From assembly GCA_022394775.1 (NCBI GenBank), contig JAGFCB010000003.1:1-42510 (forward strand): 42,510 nt of DNA. Direction: 5' to 3'. The position numbers were made by a program, and so were the translations under genes. This DNA is from Candidatus Poribacteria bacterium (lineage in GTDB: Bacteria; Poribacteria; WGA-4E; WGA-3G). Position 1 is the stretch's first letter; every line of letters starts with the position of its first letter. The notes below the pieces were generated by a model. It did no database searches. It worked only from the letters and a program-made list of their open reading frames with translations, and was not told where the DNA came from. This document shows positions 29,944 through 38,611 of this stretch, piece after piece.

Positions 29944-30147
29944 AACCGTAAATGATAAATTGTCCTAATTGATCTGTTTTTCCTGCCAGATTAGCAAGTT
30001 GGATGCCAAAGTGGCACAGACTTTGGTGTGCAATCACCCGTTTTCAACCCTCAAGCTAAAAAGAAAATGGCATGAATCTTGCTATACTTATGTTGAACTG
30101 ATTCAGATGCGATTTTAATAAAATTGATACAACAGTGGAGGTTCACC
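29944..30147. other. Intergenic region before clpB
   Basis: About 200 bases with no gene. No CIRCE (HrcA) inverted repeat is visible. A weak TTGAAC (30093) with TAATAA (30116), 17-base spacer, is the only promoter-like pair near the gene; the ribosome-binding site GGAGG precedes ATG 30148. Confidence 0.4.
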
Positions 30148-32730
30148 ATGAGATTTGATAGATTAACAATTAAAACACAAGAGGCTCTGGAAGCCGCACA
30201 AAATTTAGCAACAGAAGCGCGAAACCCTGAACTTGGTGTTGAACATCTGATGCTGGCACTTATTCGTCAGACTGATGGAATTGTTCCACCGATTTTCCAG
30301 AAATTAGGGGTCGATATTGCCGAAGTTACATCAGCAATTGCGGATGCCGTTGAAAAAGCACCTAAAGTGCAGGGGGCAGCTGCTGAAATGCGTATCAGCC
30401 ACGCCCTACAATCCGTTTTGGATACTGGCTTTAAAGAAGCGACAGCACTCAAGGACGCGTACGTCAGTACAGAACATCTTCTGATAGCCTGTGCCGAAGT
30501 GAAGGAGACGGAAGTCGGTAAAATCCTTCGGGAAGCGGGTGTAACGAAAGACAAAATCCTCCAAGCACTCGTTGATATTCGCGGGAACCAACGGATAACC
30601 GATCAGCATCCAGAGGACAAATACCAAGCACTCACCCGATTTGGCAGGGAGCTCACCGAAGAAGCGATTTCGGGCAAACTCGATCCAGTTATTGGACGTG
30701 ATGATGAAATCCGTCGCGTGATGCAAGTCCTCTCCCGTAGACGTAAAAATAACCCTGTGTTGATCGGTGAACCGGGGGTCGGGAAAACGGCGATTGTAGA
30801 GGGGTTAGCACAACGTATCGCTGACGGCGATGTTCCAGAGAGTCTTCGCGAGAAGCGGCTCATCGCGCTCGATTTGGGTGCACTTATCGCAGGCAGTAAG
30901 TATCGCGGTGAATTTGAAGATCGGTTGAAGGCGGTCCTTGCTGATGTGGAACAGGCGGAGGGACAAGTCGTGCTCTTTATTGATGAACTCCATACCATTG
31001 TCGGGGCAGGGGCTGCTGAAGGTGCTGTGGATGCGTCCAACATGCTCAAACCCACATTGGCGCGGGGTGAACTTCGGTGCATCGGTGCGACGACGCTTGA
31101 CGAGTATCGCAAACACATTGAGAAAGATGCTGCTTTGGAACGCCGATTTCAACCTGTGCAAGTTGAAGAACCGTCGGTTGAAGACACAATTGCGATTCTA
31201 CGAGGCTTGAAGGAACGCTATGAAACGCATCACGGCGTACAAATTCAGGACAACGCCATTGTTGCTGCCGCCACGCTTTCAAAACGTTATATCTCTGAAC
31301 GATTCCTACCTGATAAAGCCGTAGATTTGGTGGACGAAGCCGCTTCGCGCTTGCGAATTGAGATTGATAGTGTCCCCGAAGAAATTGACGAGGTGGAACG
31401 CCGTATTATTCAACTCCAGATAGAGCAGCAGGCGTTGGAGAAAGAAGAGGACACTGCGTCACAGCAACGGCTTGAAAAACTGATCGCGGAACTCGCTGAA
31501 CTTAAGGAACGAGCGAATGCCCTCAAAGCAACATGGCAGAATGAAAAAGCGAGTTTGACACAGATTGGCGAGTTAATGGAGCAGATCGAGGCACTCCGTA
31601 TTGAATCTGAGCAAGCCAAACGCTCTGGAAATCTCGGCAGAGCCTCAGAACTCGAATACGGCAAAATACCGGAATTGGAATCCCAACGCAGAGCCGTCCG
31701 AGAAACACTGGAAACAGATGCTCAAGGCACACAGATGCTCAAAGAACAGGTCGGTGCAGAGGATATTGCCGAAATTGTGGCGAAGTGGACCGGCATTCCT
31801 GTCTATCGACTCATGGAGGGTGAGACACAGAAGCTCATCAACATGGAGGAACGCTTGCGCGAGCAAGTGGTCGGGCAAGATGAGGCAGTGGGTGCTGTCT
31901 CGAATGCGATTCGTCGGGCACGCGTCGGTCTCGGCGATCCTGATCGACCGCTCGGTTCTTTCCTCTTTATGGGACCCACGGGTGTCGGTAAGACGCATCT
32001 CGCCAAAATGCTTGCTGAATTCTTGTTTGACGATGCGAACGCTATGACGCGGATTGATATGAGTGAGTACATGGAGAAACACACCGTCTCGCGATTGATC
32101 GGTGCACCGCCTGGGTACGTCGGCTACGATGAAGGCGGGCAGTTGACTGAGGCAGTCCGAAGACACCCGTATTGTGTTATCCTACTCGACGAGGTGGAAA
32201 AGGCGCATCCGGAGGTATTCAATGTCCTGCTCCAGATGCTTGACGACGGTAGAATGACCGACGGACAAGGACGCACTGTTGATTTCAAGAACGCTGTTGT
32301 CATCATGACCTCCAACATCGGTAGCCAATGGATTAGCGACGCACTCTTGGATGGAAAAGAAATTCGTCGGCAGGTGATGGAAGCGGTACAGTCACATTTC
32401 CCACCCGAATTCCTGAACCGTATCGACGATCTGATTATCTTTGATCGACTCGGTATTGAGGCGTTGAAACGGATTGTTACGCTGGAACTTACGGAACTGA
32501 GCCATCGGTTCGCGGAAAAGGAGATGACTTTGACGCTCTCTGAATCCGCAAGCGAGGAACTGGTGAAACGCGGATTTGATGCAGTCTACGGGGCGCGTCC
32601 GCTCCGACGGACAATCCAACGCGATATCCTCAATCCGTTGGCGATCCAGATGCTGGAAGGCACCTTCGATGATGGTGATGCGATTGCTGTTGACTTTGAG
32701 GATACGGAATTCGTCTTCCGAAAGGCGTGA
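30148..32730 (+). CDS. clpB: ATP-dependent chaperone ClpB
   Basis: The 860-residue length is standard for ClpB. Order: Clp N-domain (about 1-145, starting [18 protein letters not shown]), first AAA domain with Walker A GEPGVGKT at 207-214, the coiled-coil M domain (about 410-520, with long Glu/Arg heptads), which separates ClpB from ClpA and ClpC, second AAA domain with GPTGVGKT at about 609-616 and [20 protein letters not shown], and a C-terminal small domain. It disaggregates proteins with DnaK. GGAGG precedes ATG 30148. A terminator follows the stop. Confidence 0.96.
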   Translation: MRFDRLTIKTQEALEAAQNLATEARNPELGVEHLMLALIRQTDGIVPPIFQKLGVDIAEVTSAIADAVEKAPKVQGAAAEMRISHALQSVLDTGFKEATALKDAYVSTEHLLIACAEVKETEVGKILREAGVTKDKILQALVDIRGNQRITDQHPEDKYQALTRFGRELTEEAISGKLDPVIGRDDEIRRVMQVLSRRRKNNPVLIGEPGVGKTAIVEGLAQRIADGDVPESLREKRLIALDLGALIAGSKYRGEFEDRLKAVLADVEQAEGQVVLFIDELHTIVGAGAAEGAVDASNMLKPTLARGELRCIGATTLDEYRKHIEKDAALERRFQPVQVEEPSVEDTIAILRGLKERYETHHGVQIQDNAIVAAATLSKRYISERFLPDKAVDLVDEAASRLRIEIDSVPEEIDEVERRIIQLQIEQQALEKEEDTASQQRLEKLIAELAELKERANALKATWQNEKASLTQIGELMEQIEALRIESEQAKRSGNLGRASELEYGKIPELESQRRAVRETLETDAQGTQMLKEQVGAEDIAEIVAKWTGIPVYRLMEGETQKLINMEERLREQVVGQDEAVGAVSNAIRRARVGLGDPDRPLGSFLFMGPTGVGKTHLAKMLAEFLFDDANAMTRIDMSEYMEKHTVSRLIGAPPGYVGYDEGGQLTEAVRRHPYCVILLDEVEKAHPEVFNVLLQMLDDGRMTDGQGRTVDFKNAVVIMTSNIGSQWISDALLDGKEIRRQVMEAVQSHFPPEFLNRIDDLIIFDRLGIEALKRIVTLELTELSHRFAEKEMTLTLSESASEELVKRGFDAVYGARPLRRTIQRDILNPLAIQMLEGTFDDGDAIAVDFEDTEFVFRKA

Positions 32731-32743
32731 TTAAACTACTGTA

Positions 32744-32774
32744 AGGCGAGGTTCCATACCTCGCCTGCTTTTTT
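32744..32774 (+). terminator. Rho-independent terminator of clpB
   Basis: Stem AGGCGAGGT/ACCTCGCCT (9 bp), loop TCCAT, then GC and six T (32769-32774). The T tract touches the stop codon of the convergent Uma2 gene (32773-32775). Confidence 0.85.
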
Positions 32775-33351
32775 ACGAAATGACTTCCGGGACGCGTCTA
32801 TAAATATCCCGCAACGGTAATTCACATCCGATGGAAGCAAGGGACAGCACGTCTTCAGGCGTGCCAAACTCGGTCTGCACCCACTGTGTTTTGAGAAGGC
32901 GATGTTGTTCAACCCGAACTCTATCCTGCGAAACAAGGATGTATTCCTGCAAAGACATGAGTTCTTGATAATGCCTAAATTTTTCGCCTTTGTCATAGAC
33001 TTCGGTTGATGGTGAAAGTACCTCTATCACAAGCATAGGGTTGAGGAGTGTGTCGAAGACGTTATCCTCAACTTGGGGTTCACCACAAACGACAACCACA
33101 TCCGGATAGAAATAAGCACCTTTCGGGCCCGTCCTCACACGCATATTGCTCATGTAGACCTCCCAATCCTGTCCCCGCGATTGAATATTAAGTTCAGTCG
33201 CTATGTCCACGGTGATAAAGTTATGAACGAAATTCACCCTGGGCATTGCGCGTATTTTTCCGTTGAGGTATTCACTTTTGACCGTGGCTTTGCGTTCCAA
33301 GGCAAGGTATTCCTCTGGCGTAAAAATAGTTTGTGCTGTGACAGAAGGCAT
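32773..33351 (-). CDS. Uma2 family (putative restriction-endonuclease-fold) protein
   Basis: The protein, 192 residues from ATG 33351, belongs to the Uma2 family (PD-(D/E)XK-like, DUF820): FTPEEYLALERKATVKSEYL, RVNFVHNFITVDIATELN, GAYFYPDVVVVCGEPQVED with the Asp, LNPMLVIEVLSPSTEVYDKG with the Glu of the nuclease-like core, and LMSLQEYILVSQDRVRVEQH. Biological role is unknown; often amplified in cyanobacteria and Poribacteria. GGAG at 6 bases supports the start at 33351. The in-frame ATG at 33399 overlaps the TATAAT (33403-33398) and is unlikely to be used. Confidence 0.85.
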   Translation of the reverse strand: MPSVTAQTIFTPEEYLALERKATVKSEYLNGKIRAMPRVNFVHNFITVDIATELNIQSRGQDWEVYMSNMRVRTGPKGAYFYPDVVVVCGEPQVEDNVFDTLLNPMLVIEVLSPSTEVYDKGEKFRHYQELMSLQEYILVSQDRVRVEQHRLLKTQWVQTEFGTPEDVLSLASIGCELPLRDIYRRVPEVIS

Positions 33352-33439
33352 ACACTGCTCCATCAATATGATAGGTGTTAAGTATTCCGTTACCAACATT
33401 ATAGTATATCATAGAACAAATTGCGATTTTAAATTCCTG

Positions 33440-33468
33440 TTGACAATTCAAGTCATGCAAGGTATAAT
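33440..33468 (+). promoter_or_regulatory. Perfect consensus sigma-70 promoter of trpA
   Basis: TTGACA (33440-33445), 17-base spacer, TATAAT (33463-33468). Transcription should begin near 33475, 36 bases before the trpA ATG at 33511. The divergent Uma2 gene has its own TATAAT at 33403-33398. Confidence 0.8.
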
Positions 33469-33510
33469 TGACAAAACATCTTAACAGAAAGCTGAAACCC
33501 AATCATATTC

Positions 33511-34311
33511 ATGAATCGAATTGACCAAAAATTTCAAGAACTCCGACACCAAGACACCAGGGCATTTATGCCCTACCTTTGTGCTGGTGACCCGACCTCA
33601 GAACTTACCGCTAAACTCCTGCTCACACTTGAAGCAGCAGGCGCGGATCTCATTGAACTCGGTGTCCCTTTCTCCGATCCCATTGCCGACGGACCTACCG
33701 TCCAACGCGCAAGCGAACGCGCACTTGCCCATACTATCTCACTCCAGCAGATTTTGGAAATCGTGAGAAGCCTCCGCGAACAGACAGAAATCCCTATTGC
33801 TCTGATGAGTTACTATAACCCGATTTTCCGTATGGGAGAGGAAGCATTTTGCAAGGCAGCACAAGCGGCAGGGGTTGACGGTGTTATCGTGCCAGACTTA
33901 CCGCCAGAACAAGCGCAACCGCTGCTTGAGGTCGCACCGAAGTATAATCTCGCCACGATCTTTCTCGTCGCACCGACAAGTCCGCCGGAACGGATGCAGT
34001 TGATCGCATCGGTGAGCACTGGATTCATCTATTGTGTTTCAGTAACAGGGGTAACAGGGGCACGGGCGACGTTATCAGATGAGATCGGCCCGATGATCAC
34101 AGAACTCCGTAAACACACGGACAAACCGATCAGCGTCGGTTTCGGTGTATCAACGTCTGAGCAAGCGACGCAGGTAGCAGATATTGCGGACGGTGTGATT
34201 GTCGGAAGTGCTATCATTAATGTTATTGAAGAGAATATGGATGACGAAGCGAAATTACTCACCGCAGTGAAGCAATTCGCGTCAGATTTGGCAAGCGGGG
34301 TAAAGGCATAG
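33511..34311 (+). CDS. trpA: Tryptophan synthase alpha subunit
   Basis: The 266-residue protein cleaves indole-3-glycerol phosphate to indole and glyceraldehyde 3-phosphate. Motifs: YLCAGDP, LIELGVPFSDPIADGPTVQR with Glu49 and Asp60, numbered exactly as in Escherichia coli TrpA, then PIALMSYYNPIF, GVDGVIVPDLPPEQ, FIYCVSVTGVTGAR and VGFGVSTSEQA. It stands alone: trpB is not in the window, and the neighbours are a convergent aldo/keto reductase and a divergent Uma2 gene. It has its own consensus promoter but only a weak ribosome-binding site. Confidence 0.96.
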   Translation: MNRIDQKFQELRHQDTRAFMPYLCAGDPTSELTAKLLLTLEAAGADLIELGVPFSDPIADGPTVQRASERALAHTISLQQILEIVRSLREQTEIPIALMSYYNPIFRMGEEAFCKAAQAAGVDGVIVPDLPPEQAQPLLEVAPKYNLATIFLVAPTSPPERMQLIASVSTGFIYCVSVTGVTGARATLSDEIGPMITELRKHTDKPISVGFGVSTSEQATQVADIADGVIVGSAIINVIEENMDDEAKLLTAVKQFASDLASGVKA

Positions 34312-34333
34312 ACAGTGTGGCTTTACAACTGCT

Positions 34334-35236
34334 CTACATACCGCGCTTGATACCAAACTCCGCCTCAAACGCCTCCCAAATATCCTCAGGAATATCAGCC
34401 GTAGCTGCTTCGTATCCATCTTCTATCTGCGCTTTGTCTGCGGGACCGAACATCACAACGCCGTCTATCGGTGCAGCGAGACAAAATTGCATCGCCAGAT
34501 GACGGATATTAACATCACGCTCCTGACACCACTTCCACATCGCATACGCCTTCGGCTCCGCATCGGGATTTCGTCGGCGTTCATCTTCGACATTCGGCTC
34601 CGCACCTGTCAAACTGCCCATTCCGAGTGGACTTGCGAGGATAATGCCGACATCGTGTTGGCGTGCCAGAGGTAAGGTCGTCTCTGCCGCAGATTGCGAT
34701 AACAGCGTATAGTCTAAAAAGGTAAGGATAATGTCAATATGTCCTGTTTCGATGAGTTCTTTATGAAATTCATGAGAACGCACGCCAGCACCTATGTGTC
34801 GGATCTTGCCCTCCGCTTTCATCTCCACCAATGTATCCAATGCACATCCGGGTGCCAATACACTTTCCATATCAATCGGGTCGTGGATGAGTACTGAATC
34901 AAGGGAGTCCGTCCGGAGATCTTTGAGACTATTCGTGACACTCCAACGTGTGCCATCTGCAGAGAAATCTTTCCGTCGTTCTGGGTGCGTGCCTACCTTG
35001 GCTTGTAAATAGACTTTTTCTCGCAAGCCATCGGAGAGGGCTTCTCCCCAGAGATGTTCCGCGTGTCCGGGATAAGTGTCAATGTAATTAATACCGAGTT
35101 CAATACCGCGTCGGATCGCGTCAACGACTTCAGCGTCCGGTTTCTGCCAGATCCACGCTGCACCGAGTGCAAGCGCGTTCGGTTTCATCTCAGTGCGTCC
35201 CATCCGTCGTGTCTCTAATTTTGTGGTGGTTTCCAT
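34334..35236 (-). CDS. Aldo/keto reductase family protein
   Basis: The protein has 300 residues from ATG 35236. The AKR catalytic tetrad is recognisable: Asp and Tyr in GINYIDTYPGHAEHLWGEAL, Lys in YLQAKVGTH, and His in VLIHDPID. NADPH-binding-type C-terminal segment includes IDGVVMFGPADKAQIEDG. Substrate unknown, perhaps a sugar-derived aldehyde. The start 35236 lies 18 bases after a perfect 18-base palindrome (35254-35271), which would be coding only if an upstream start were used. It is 37 bases downstream of the TPP-binding gene. Confidence 0.85.
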   Translation of the reverse strand: METTTKLETRRMGRTEMKPNALALGAAWIWQKPDAEVVDAIRRGIELGINYIDTYPGHAEHLWGEALSDGLREKVYLQAKVGTHPERRKDFSADGTRWSVTNSLKDLRTDSLDSVLIHDPIDMESVLAPGCALDTLVEMKAEGKIRHIGAGVRSHEFHKELIETGHIDIILTFLDYTLLSQSAAETTLPLARQHDVGIILASPLGMGSLTGAEPNVEDERRRNPDAEPKAYAMWKWCQERDVNIRHLAMQFCLAAPIDGVVMFGPADKAQIEDGYEAATADIPEDIWEAFEAEFGIKRGM

Positions 35237-35253
35237 AATTGTCCTGTGTTTAC

Positions 35254-35271
35254 GGCACGATGGATCGTGCC
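35254..35271. promoter_or_regulatory. Perfect palindrome between two minus-strand genes
   Basis: GGCACGATGGATCGTGCC, 8-bp arms with 2-base spacer, in the 37-base gap between the TPP-binding gene and the aldo/keto reductase. It may be an operator, an RNA-processing hairpin, or another member of the short intergenic palindromes. Confidence 0.4.
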
Positions 35272-35273
35272 TA

Positions 35274-35873
35274 CTATTTTGCAAGTGCTTGTTTCAGGTT
35301 ATGTGTGGATTCGGCGAGCGATTCTTGTAGATATGGGTAAGGAAAACCACCCCACCGATCCGGCGGCGGTTCGTGTGCTTGTGCAATCTTCAGACTCACA
35401 AAGATAGGTCCAACTTCGTTCCAGATTTTTGGGAGTTCGGTTTCAAATGCGTTCAAATTATCAAATTCATAAACCCGTTCAAAACCGGCACCTTTTGCAA
35501 TCATTGACCAACTGAAATCGGTATTACCCGCAGGCACAGGTTGATTGCCCGTAACCTCGTAAGTCCCGTTATCACAGACAAAGAGGAGATAGTTAGACGG
35601 TGGTGTGTTCAGTGCAGTAATTGTCGCCAATGTGCCCAAACACATTAGCATACTGCCGTCTCCATTGAGCACAACGACTTTTTTATCCGGTTTGGCAAGC
35701 GCAATGCCGAGCGCGAAGTCAGCGGCATGCCCCATCGCACTCCCGACAGAGGCATAGTCCAATGGATGCGTCGATATCTTGCCCCATGGCACTGTGGTTC
35801 CCATCGTCGAGACAACGATTTCATCTGTCCGTTGATTTGCGATAAGTTGTAGACACTCTTCCTTGATGAGCAT
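35274..35873 (-). CDS. TPP-binding decarboxylase subunit (sulfopyruvate/phosphonopyruvate decarboxylase beta-like)
   Basis: The 199-residue protein corresponds to the TPP-binding C-terminal half of thiamine diphosphate enzymes, like ComE or phosphonopyruvate decarboxylase: DYASVGSAMGHAADFALGIA, VLNGDGSMLMCLGTLATITA and CDNGTYEVTGNQPVP form the GDG...N cofactor motif. The N-terminal PYR domain, or a separate alpha subunit, is not adjacent, so its partner must lie elsewhere. GGAGAAATT precedes ATG 35873. Downstream neighbour is an aldo/keto reductase that could reduce the resulting aldehyde (inference). Confidence 0.78.
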   Translation of the reverse strand: MLIKEECLQLIANQRTDEIVVSTMGTTVPWGKISTHPLDYASVGSAMGHAADFALGIALAKPDKKVVVLNGDGSMLMCLGTLATITALNTPPSNYLLFVCDNGTYEVTGNQPVPAGNTDFSWSMIAKGAGFERVYEFDNLNAFETELPKIWNEVGPIFVSLKIAQAHEPPPDRWGGFPYPYLQESLAESTHNLKQALAK

Positions 35874-35886
35874 AATTTCTCCAATC

Positions 35887-35913
35887 GTAGGGTCGAGGTA
35901 ACCTCGCCCCTAC
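35887..35913. terminator. Palindrome at the 3' end of the DUF4861-like gene
   Basis: GTAGGG-T-CGAGGT pairs with ACCTCG-C-CCCTAC, one internal mismatch. It overlaps the stop codon of the minus-strand gene (35910-35912) and lies 14 bases before the TPP-binding gene. A stabilising or attenuating hairpin is likely. Confidence 0.4.
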
Positions 35914-37400
35914 TCTTCTTCTGGTGGTAAGAACTTGATGCGCGGCGGGGTCTGCAACAAAGTTGTCGTCCTTTGAACGTGATCCGCGAATTCCGTTTCT
36001 GTCTCAATACCGTCAATACCACCGCCCCAGATAGCAAACGTGCGATAGTTCAGTCTACCGTCCGCGTCAGGTGTTAGGATAACCGGCAAAAGGTCGTCTT
36101 GTTCAGATCGATTTGTGTTTTGTGCGTCGCGATCGGTGGGGGCAATGAGTGCAATGCCGAGTGTATCTATCCCACGCGGATCTGTTCCCCAACTCCATAT
36201 CCAGCCCTGTTCTTTGTTTTCTTTATAGGTATCATTCAAATTCGGGATACCTGTAGCGATAGCGTACCCCGTAGGTAAATCCCCGTCAATATGGATGTGA
36301 TGCTCGATCCACGGATTTTCGCCATAGATGAAGGTTGTAGAGGTTAATCGACGGGTCTCGCCTGCAACGCTCCATTCCGGTATAATCCTTTGGACGATAG
36401 AGCGGATAGAACCGTCGGCGAGGATCCGGACGTAGTTGCCTTCAGTGGGGAGCGGAATCATTTCCGATTTTTGTTCGTCCCACAAGGCAATTCCACCACA
36501 GCCTATTAAACCCTCACGAGAGTTGAGTCCGACCATATCAGTGGTTTCGGGGTTGAGGAGTGCGTTCAGCGATAAACCGATTGATTCGACAACTTTCAAC
36601 GTTTCATCTATCTGAGTCTCCTGACCAAACTCAGAAACCTCGTTGCCGTGCGATTTACGGATGAAATAGGTCTCTTGGTTCTCAAGATCTCGGACGACCC
36701 ATTGCTGTCCGGGTTTCTGTGTCTCTATCTGAACTTGTTGGGAGAGGGTTATATTGTTACTCTCAAAGTGTTGCCTGAATTCGGGTGAGATTGGCATCCT
36801 GTTTAATTCGATTTGGTCCAATTCAACTTGGAACATTGCATCCATGCTGAAGCGTTCCATTCGCTTTTTGCCATACGCGGTGAAGGCACCGTTCGGTTTT
36901 AGCAGATATGCTATTAAATTTGATTCCATAGCCGCTATTACTTTCAATTCAGGAAAGATTGCCGCGCGCGTCTGTTTGTTGATGTCGAGCGTTAGCGTCG
37001 CCTTGACACTCGGATCGTAAAGGATTGATACCTCTTTCGTCTCTTCCGGTTCCAAATCTATCAGGAAACAGAGTTGGTCGCGTACACCATCATAGTTCAA
37101 GTCATCTGCTTGTGCTGGAATCATTACTTCCCGTGGGGCTTTTCCGGTGACAACTGAATAGGCTTTAAATGAGAAATCAGGACTTACGTTTCGGAGTTGG
37201 GACCCTGTTAATACAATGGGGACATTTTTCCGATGGGTGGGTAATGTGTTTTGAATAGAGAGACGGATTTTATTTATATTCTGCTTACCCCCTGGCATTG
37301 TACAAGCACTGAGTGTCAGCAGAGATCCGAGAATAAGCGACAGGCACATTGTTAAGGCACGCTTCACTATGTATGTTTGACTGTTATTTTGCGTATGCAT
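35910..37400 (-). CDS. DUF4861-like lipoprotein
   Basis: The protein has 496 residues from ATG 37400. The N-terminus is a lipoprotein signal with lipobox LSAC (MCLSLILGSLLTLSAC then TMPGG), so it is anchored in a membrane. The remainder matches the DUF4861 pattern: IRLSIQNTLPTHRKNVPIVL at the start, DDLNYDGVRDQLCFLIDL, FMDAMFQVEL-type region, and IWGGGIDGIETETEFADHVQ at the end. These are beta-rich, often encoded with polysaccharide-degrading genes. No biochemical role is certain. A TTG at 37409 is an alternative start; GGAA lies 5 bases before ATG 37400. Confidence 0.7.
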   Translation of the reverse strand: MHTQNNSQTYIVKRALTMCLSLILGSLLTLSACTMPGGKQNINKIRLSIQNTLPTHRKNVPIVLTGSQLRNVSPDFSFKAYSVVTGKAPREVMIPAQADDLNYDGVRDQLCFLIDLEPEETKEVSILYDPSVKATLTLDINKQTRAAIFPELKVIAAMESNLIAYLLKPNGAFTAYGKKRMERFSMDAMFQVELDQIELNRMPISPEFRQHFESNNITLSQQVQIETQKPGQQWVVRDLENQETYFIRKSHGNEVSEFGQETQIDETLKVVESIGLSLNALLNPETTDMVGLNSREGLIGCGGIALWDEQKSEMIPLPTEGNYVRILADGSIRSIVQRIIPEWSVAGETRRLTSTTFIYGENPWIEHHIHIDGDLPTGYAIATGIPNLNDTYKENKEQGWIWSWGTDPRGIDTLGIALIAPTDRDAQNTNRSEQDDLLPVILTPDADGRLNYRTFAIWGGGIDGIETETEFADHVQRTTTLLQTPPRIKFLPPEEE

Positions 37401-37456
37401 GGTTTCCAATTTTCCCTTTAATATTTTGTTAGGTGCTTGCGTATCTTTTTTACGCG

Positions 37457-38611
37457 CTAAACTGCCGGCAGCACTTCAAGCAGACGTTCGATCTCAGATG
37501 CTGTATTGTAAAAATGGGGTGAGATCCGAACACCACTCCCGCGTTCTGCTGTAATTATATTTTCGTTGTAAAGCGTCTCGTAGATTTCGGTAGGAGTATA
37601 TCGGTCGCTTTCAAAGATAACAATTCCGGCTCGTTCTGAATCTGTTTTTGATGTGAGAACACGATAACCTTTCGCTTGCAGTCCGTCTATTAAGCGTGCC
37701 GTGAGTCCCAAAACGCGTTCCTCAATTGCCGGGATACTGATATCAAGTAAGAGTTCAATCGCCGCATTAAGTCCGTATAATCCAACGCTGTTGTAAGAGC
37801 CTTCTTCAAAACGTGTTGCATTTGGTTGTTGTGTTAAGTCGTAATTGAGAAAATCCCGTGGATTTACGACGCTTGACCAACCGATATTTGTGTTAATCAA
37901 CTGCTCTTGTCTTTCGTTGGCACAGTAAAATATCGCTGCCCCTTCCGGTGCCAATAACCACTTATGTCCATCGGCGGCAAGAATATCGATATTACACAAT
38001 TTTACATCCACTTCAACTACACCGAGACCTTGAATAGCGTCCACAACAAACCAGATGTCGCGCGCTTGGCACAGTTCACCGAGTGCCTTGATGTCATTTC
38101 GGAAGCCAGAGGCGAATTCTACATGGCTGATTGTTAAAACGCGGGTCCGTTCGTCAATCATAGCGGCGATATCTTCAACATGGATACGCCCGTCCCGTTC
38201 CGGCACCATGCGCGTACTGACACCGTAGCGTTCCTTCAAACTCCACCACGGATAGACGTTCGCGGGGAACTCAACTGCTGTTGTGACGACATTGTCACCT
38301 GCTTGCCAGTCGATACCGTTTGCAGCGATAAGGATACCTTGCGTCGTATTTTTCATAAAGGCGATTTCGGTAACGTCCGCGTTAATAAGTTGCGCGGCTC
38401 TTGTACGGCATACCTCTGCTGTTTCTGCCCAGAGATCGGCATGGACTGCACCGTGAAGCGTTGCATCTTCCATGAACCCTACCATTGCCTCTTGCACACG
38501 ACGCGATAACGGCGCAACACCGGCGTGATTCATATAGATATAAGTTTCCGTTACGGGAAATTCGTCGCGCCAATTTTGCCAAGTGTTGCACCCTGAAGGG
38601 TTATTCACCAC
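37457..38611 (-). CDS. Class V aminotransferase (cysteine desulfurase/selenocysteine lyase-like)
   Basis: The 384-residue PLP enzyme has fold type I features: YIYMNHAGVAPLSRRVQEAM, FMKNTTQGILIAANGI, LTISHVEFASGFRNDIKALG, WFVVDAIQGLG with the PLP-pyridine Asp, DILAADGHKWLLAPEGAAIF with the Schiff-base Lys, RFEEGSYNSVGLYGL, and GVRISPHFYNTASEIERLL. Subfamily reaction (desulfuration, transamination or kynureninase-like) cannot be fixed; no conserved Cys of the desulfurase loop is obvious. The start is GTG 38611 after AGAGGA. It overlaps the GT2 gene by 11 bases. Confidence 0.87.
   Translation of the reverse strand: MVNNPSGCNTWQNWRDEFPVTETYIYMNHAGVAPLSRRVQEAMVGFMEDATLHGAVHADLWAETAEVCRTRAAQLINADVTEIAFMKNTTQGILIAANGIDWQAGDNVVTTAVEFPANVYPWWSLKERYGVSTRMVPERDGRIHVEDIAAMIDERTRVLTISHVEFASGFRNDIKALGELCQARDIWFVVDAIQGLGVVEVDVKLCNIDILAADGHKWLLAPEGAAIFYCANERQEQLINTNIGWSSVVNPRDFLNYDLTQQPNATRFEEGSYNSVGLYGLNAAIELLLDISIPAIEERVLGLTARLIDGLQAKGYRVLTSKTDSERAGIVIFESDRYTPTEIYETLYNENIITAERGSGVRISPHFYNTASEIERLLEVLPAV

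Noticed and set aside
30012..30028. TGGCAC-N5-TTGG resembling a sigma-54 promoter before clpB
   Set aside because: The -12 element lacks the required GC, and no activator site or sigma-54-dependent context is seen.
35645..36037. 130-codon minus-strand open frame between the TPP-binding and DUF4861-like genes
   Set aside because: It overlaps both well-supported genes in another frame and has low-complexity basic composition without family motifs.
37435..37458. GCGTA/TACGC hairpin with T-rich loop after the aminotransferase gene
   Set aside because: The stem is only 5 bp and the T run lies in the loop, so it does not fit an intrinsic terminator.
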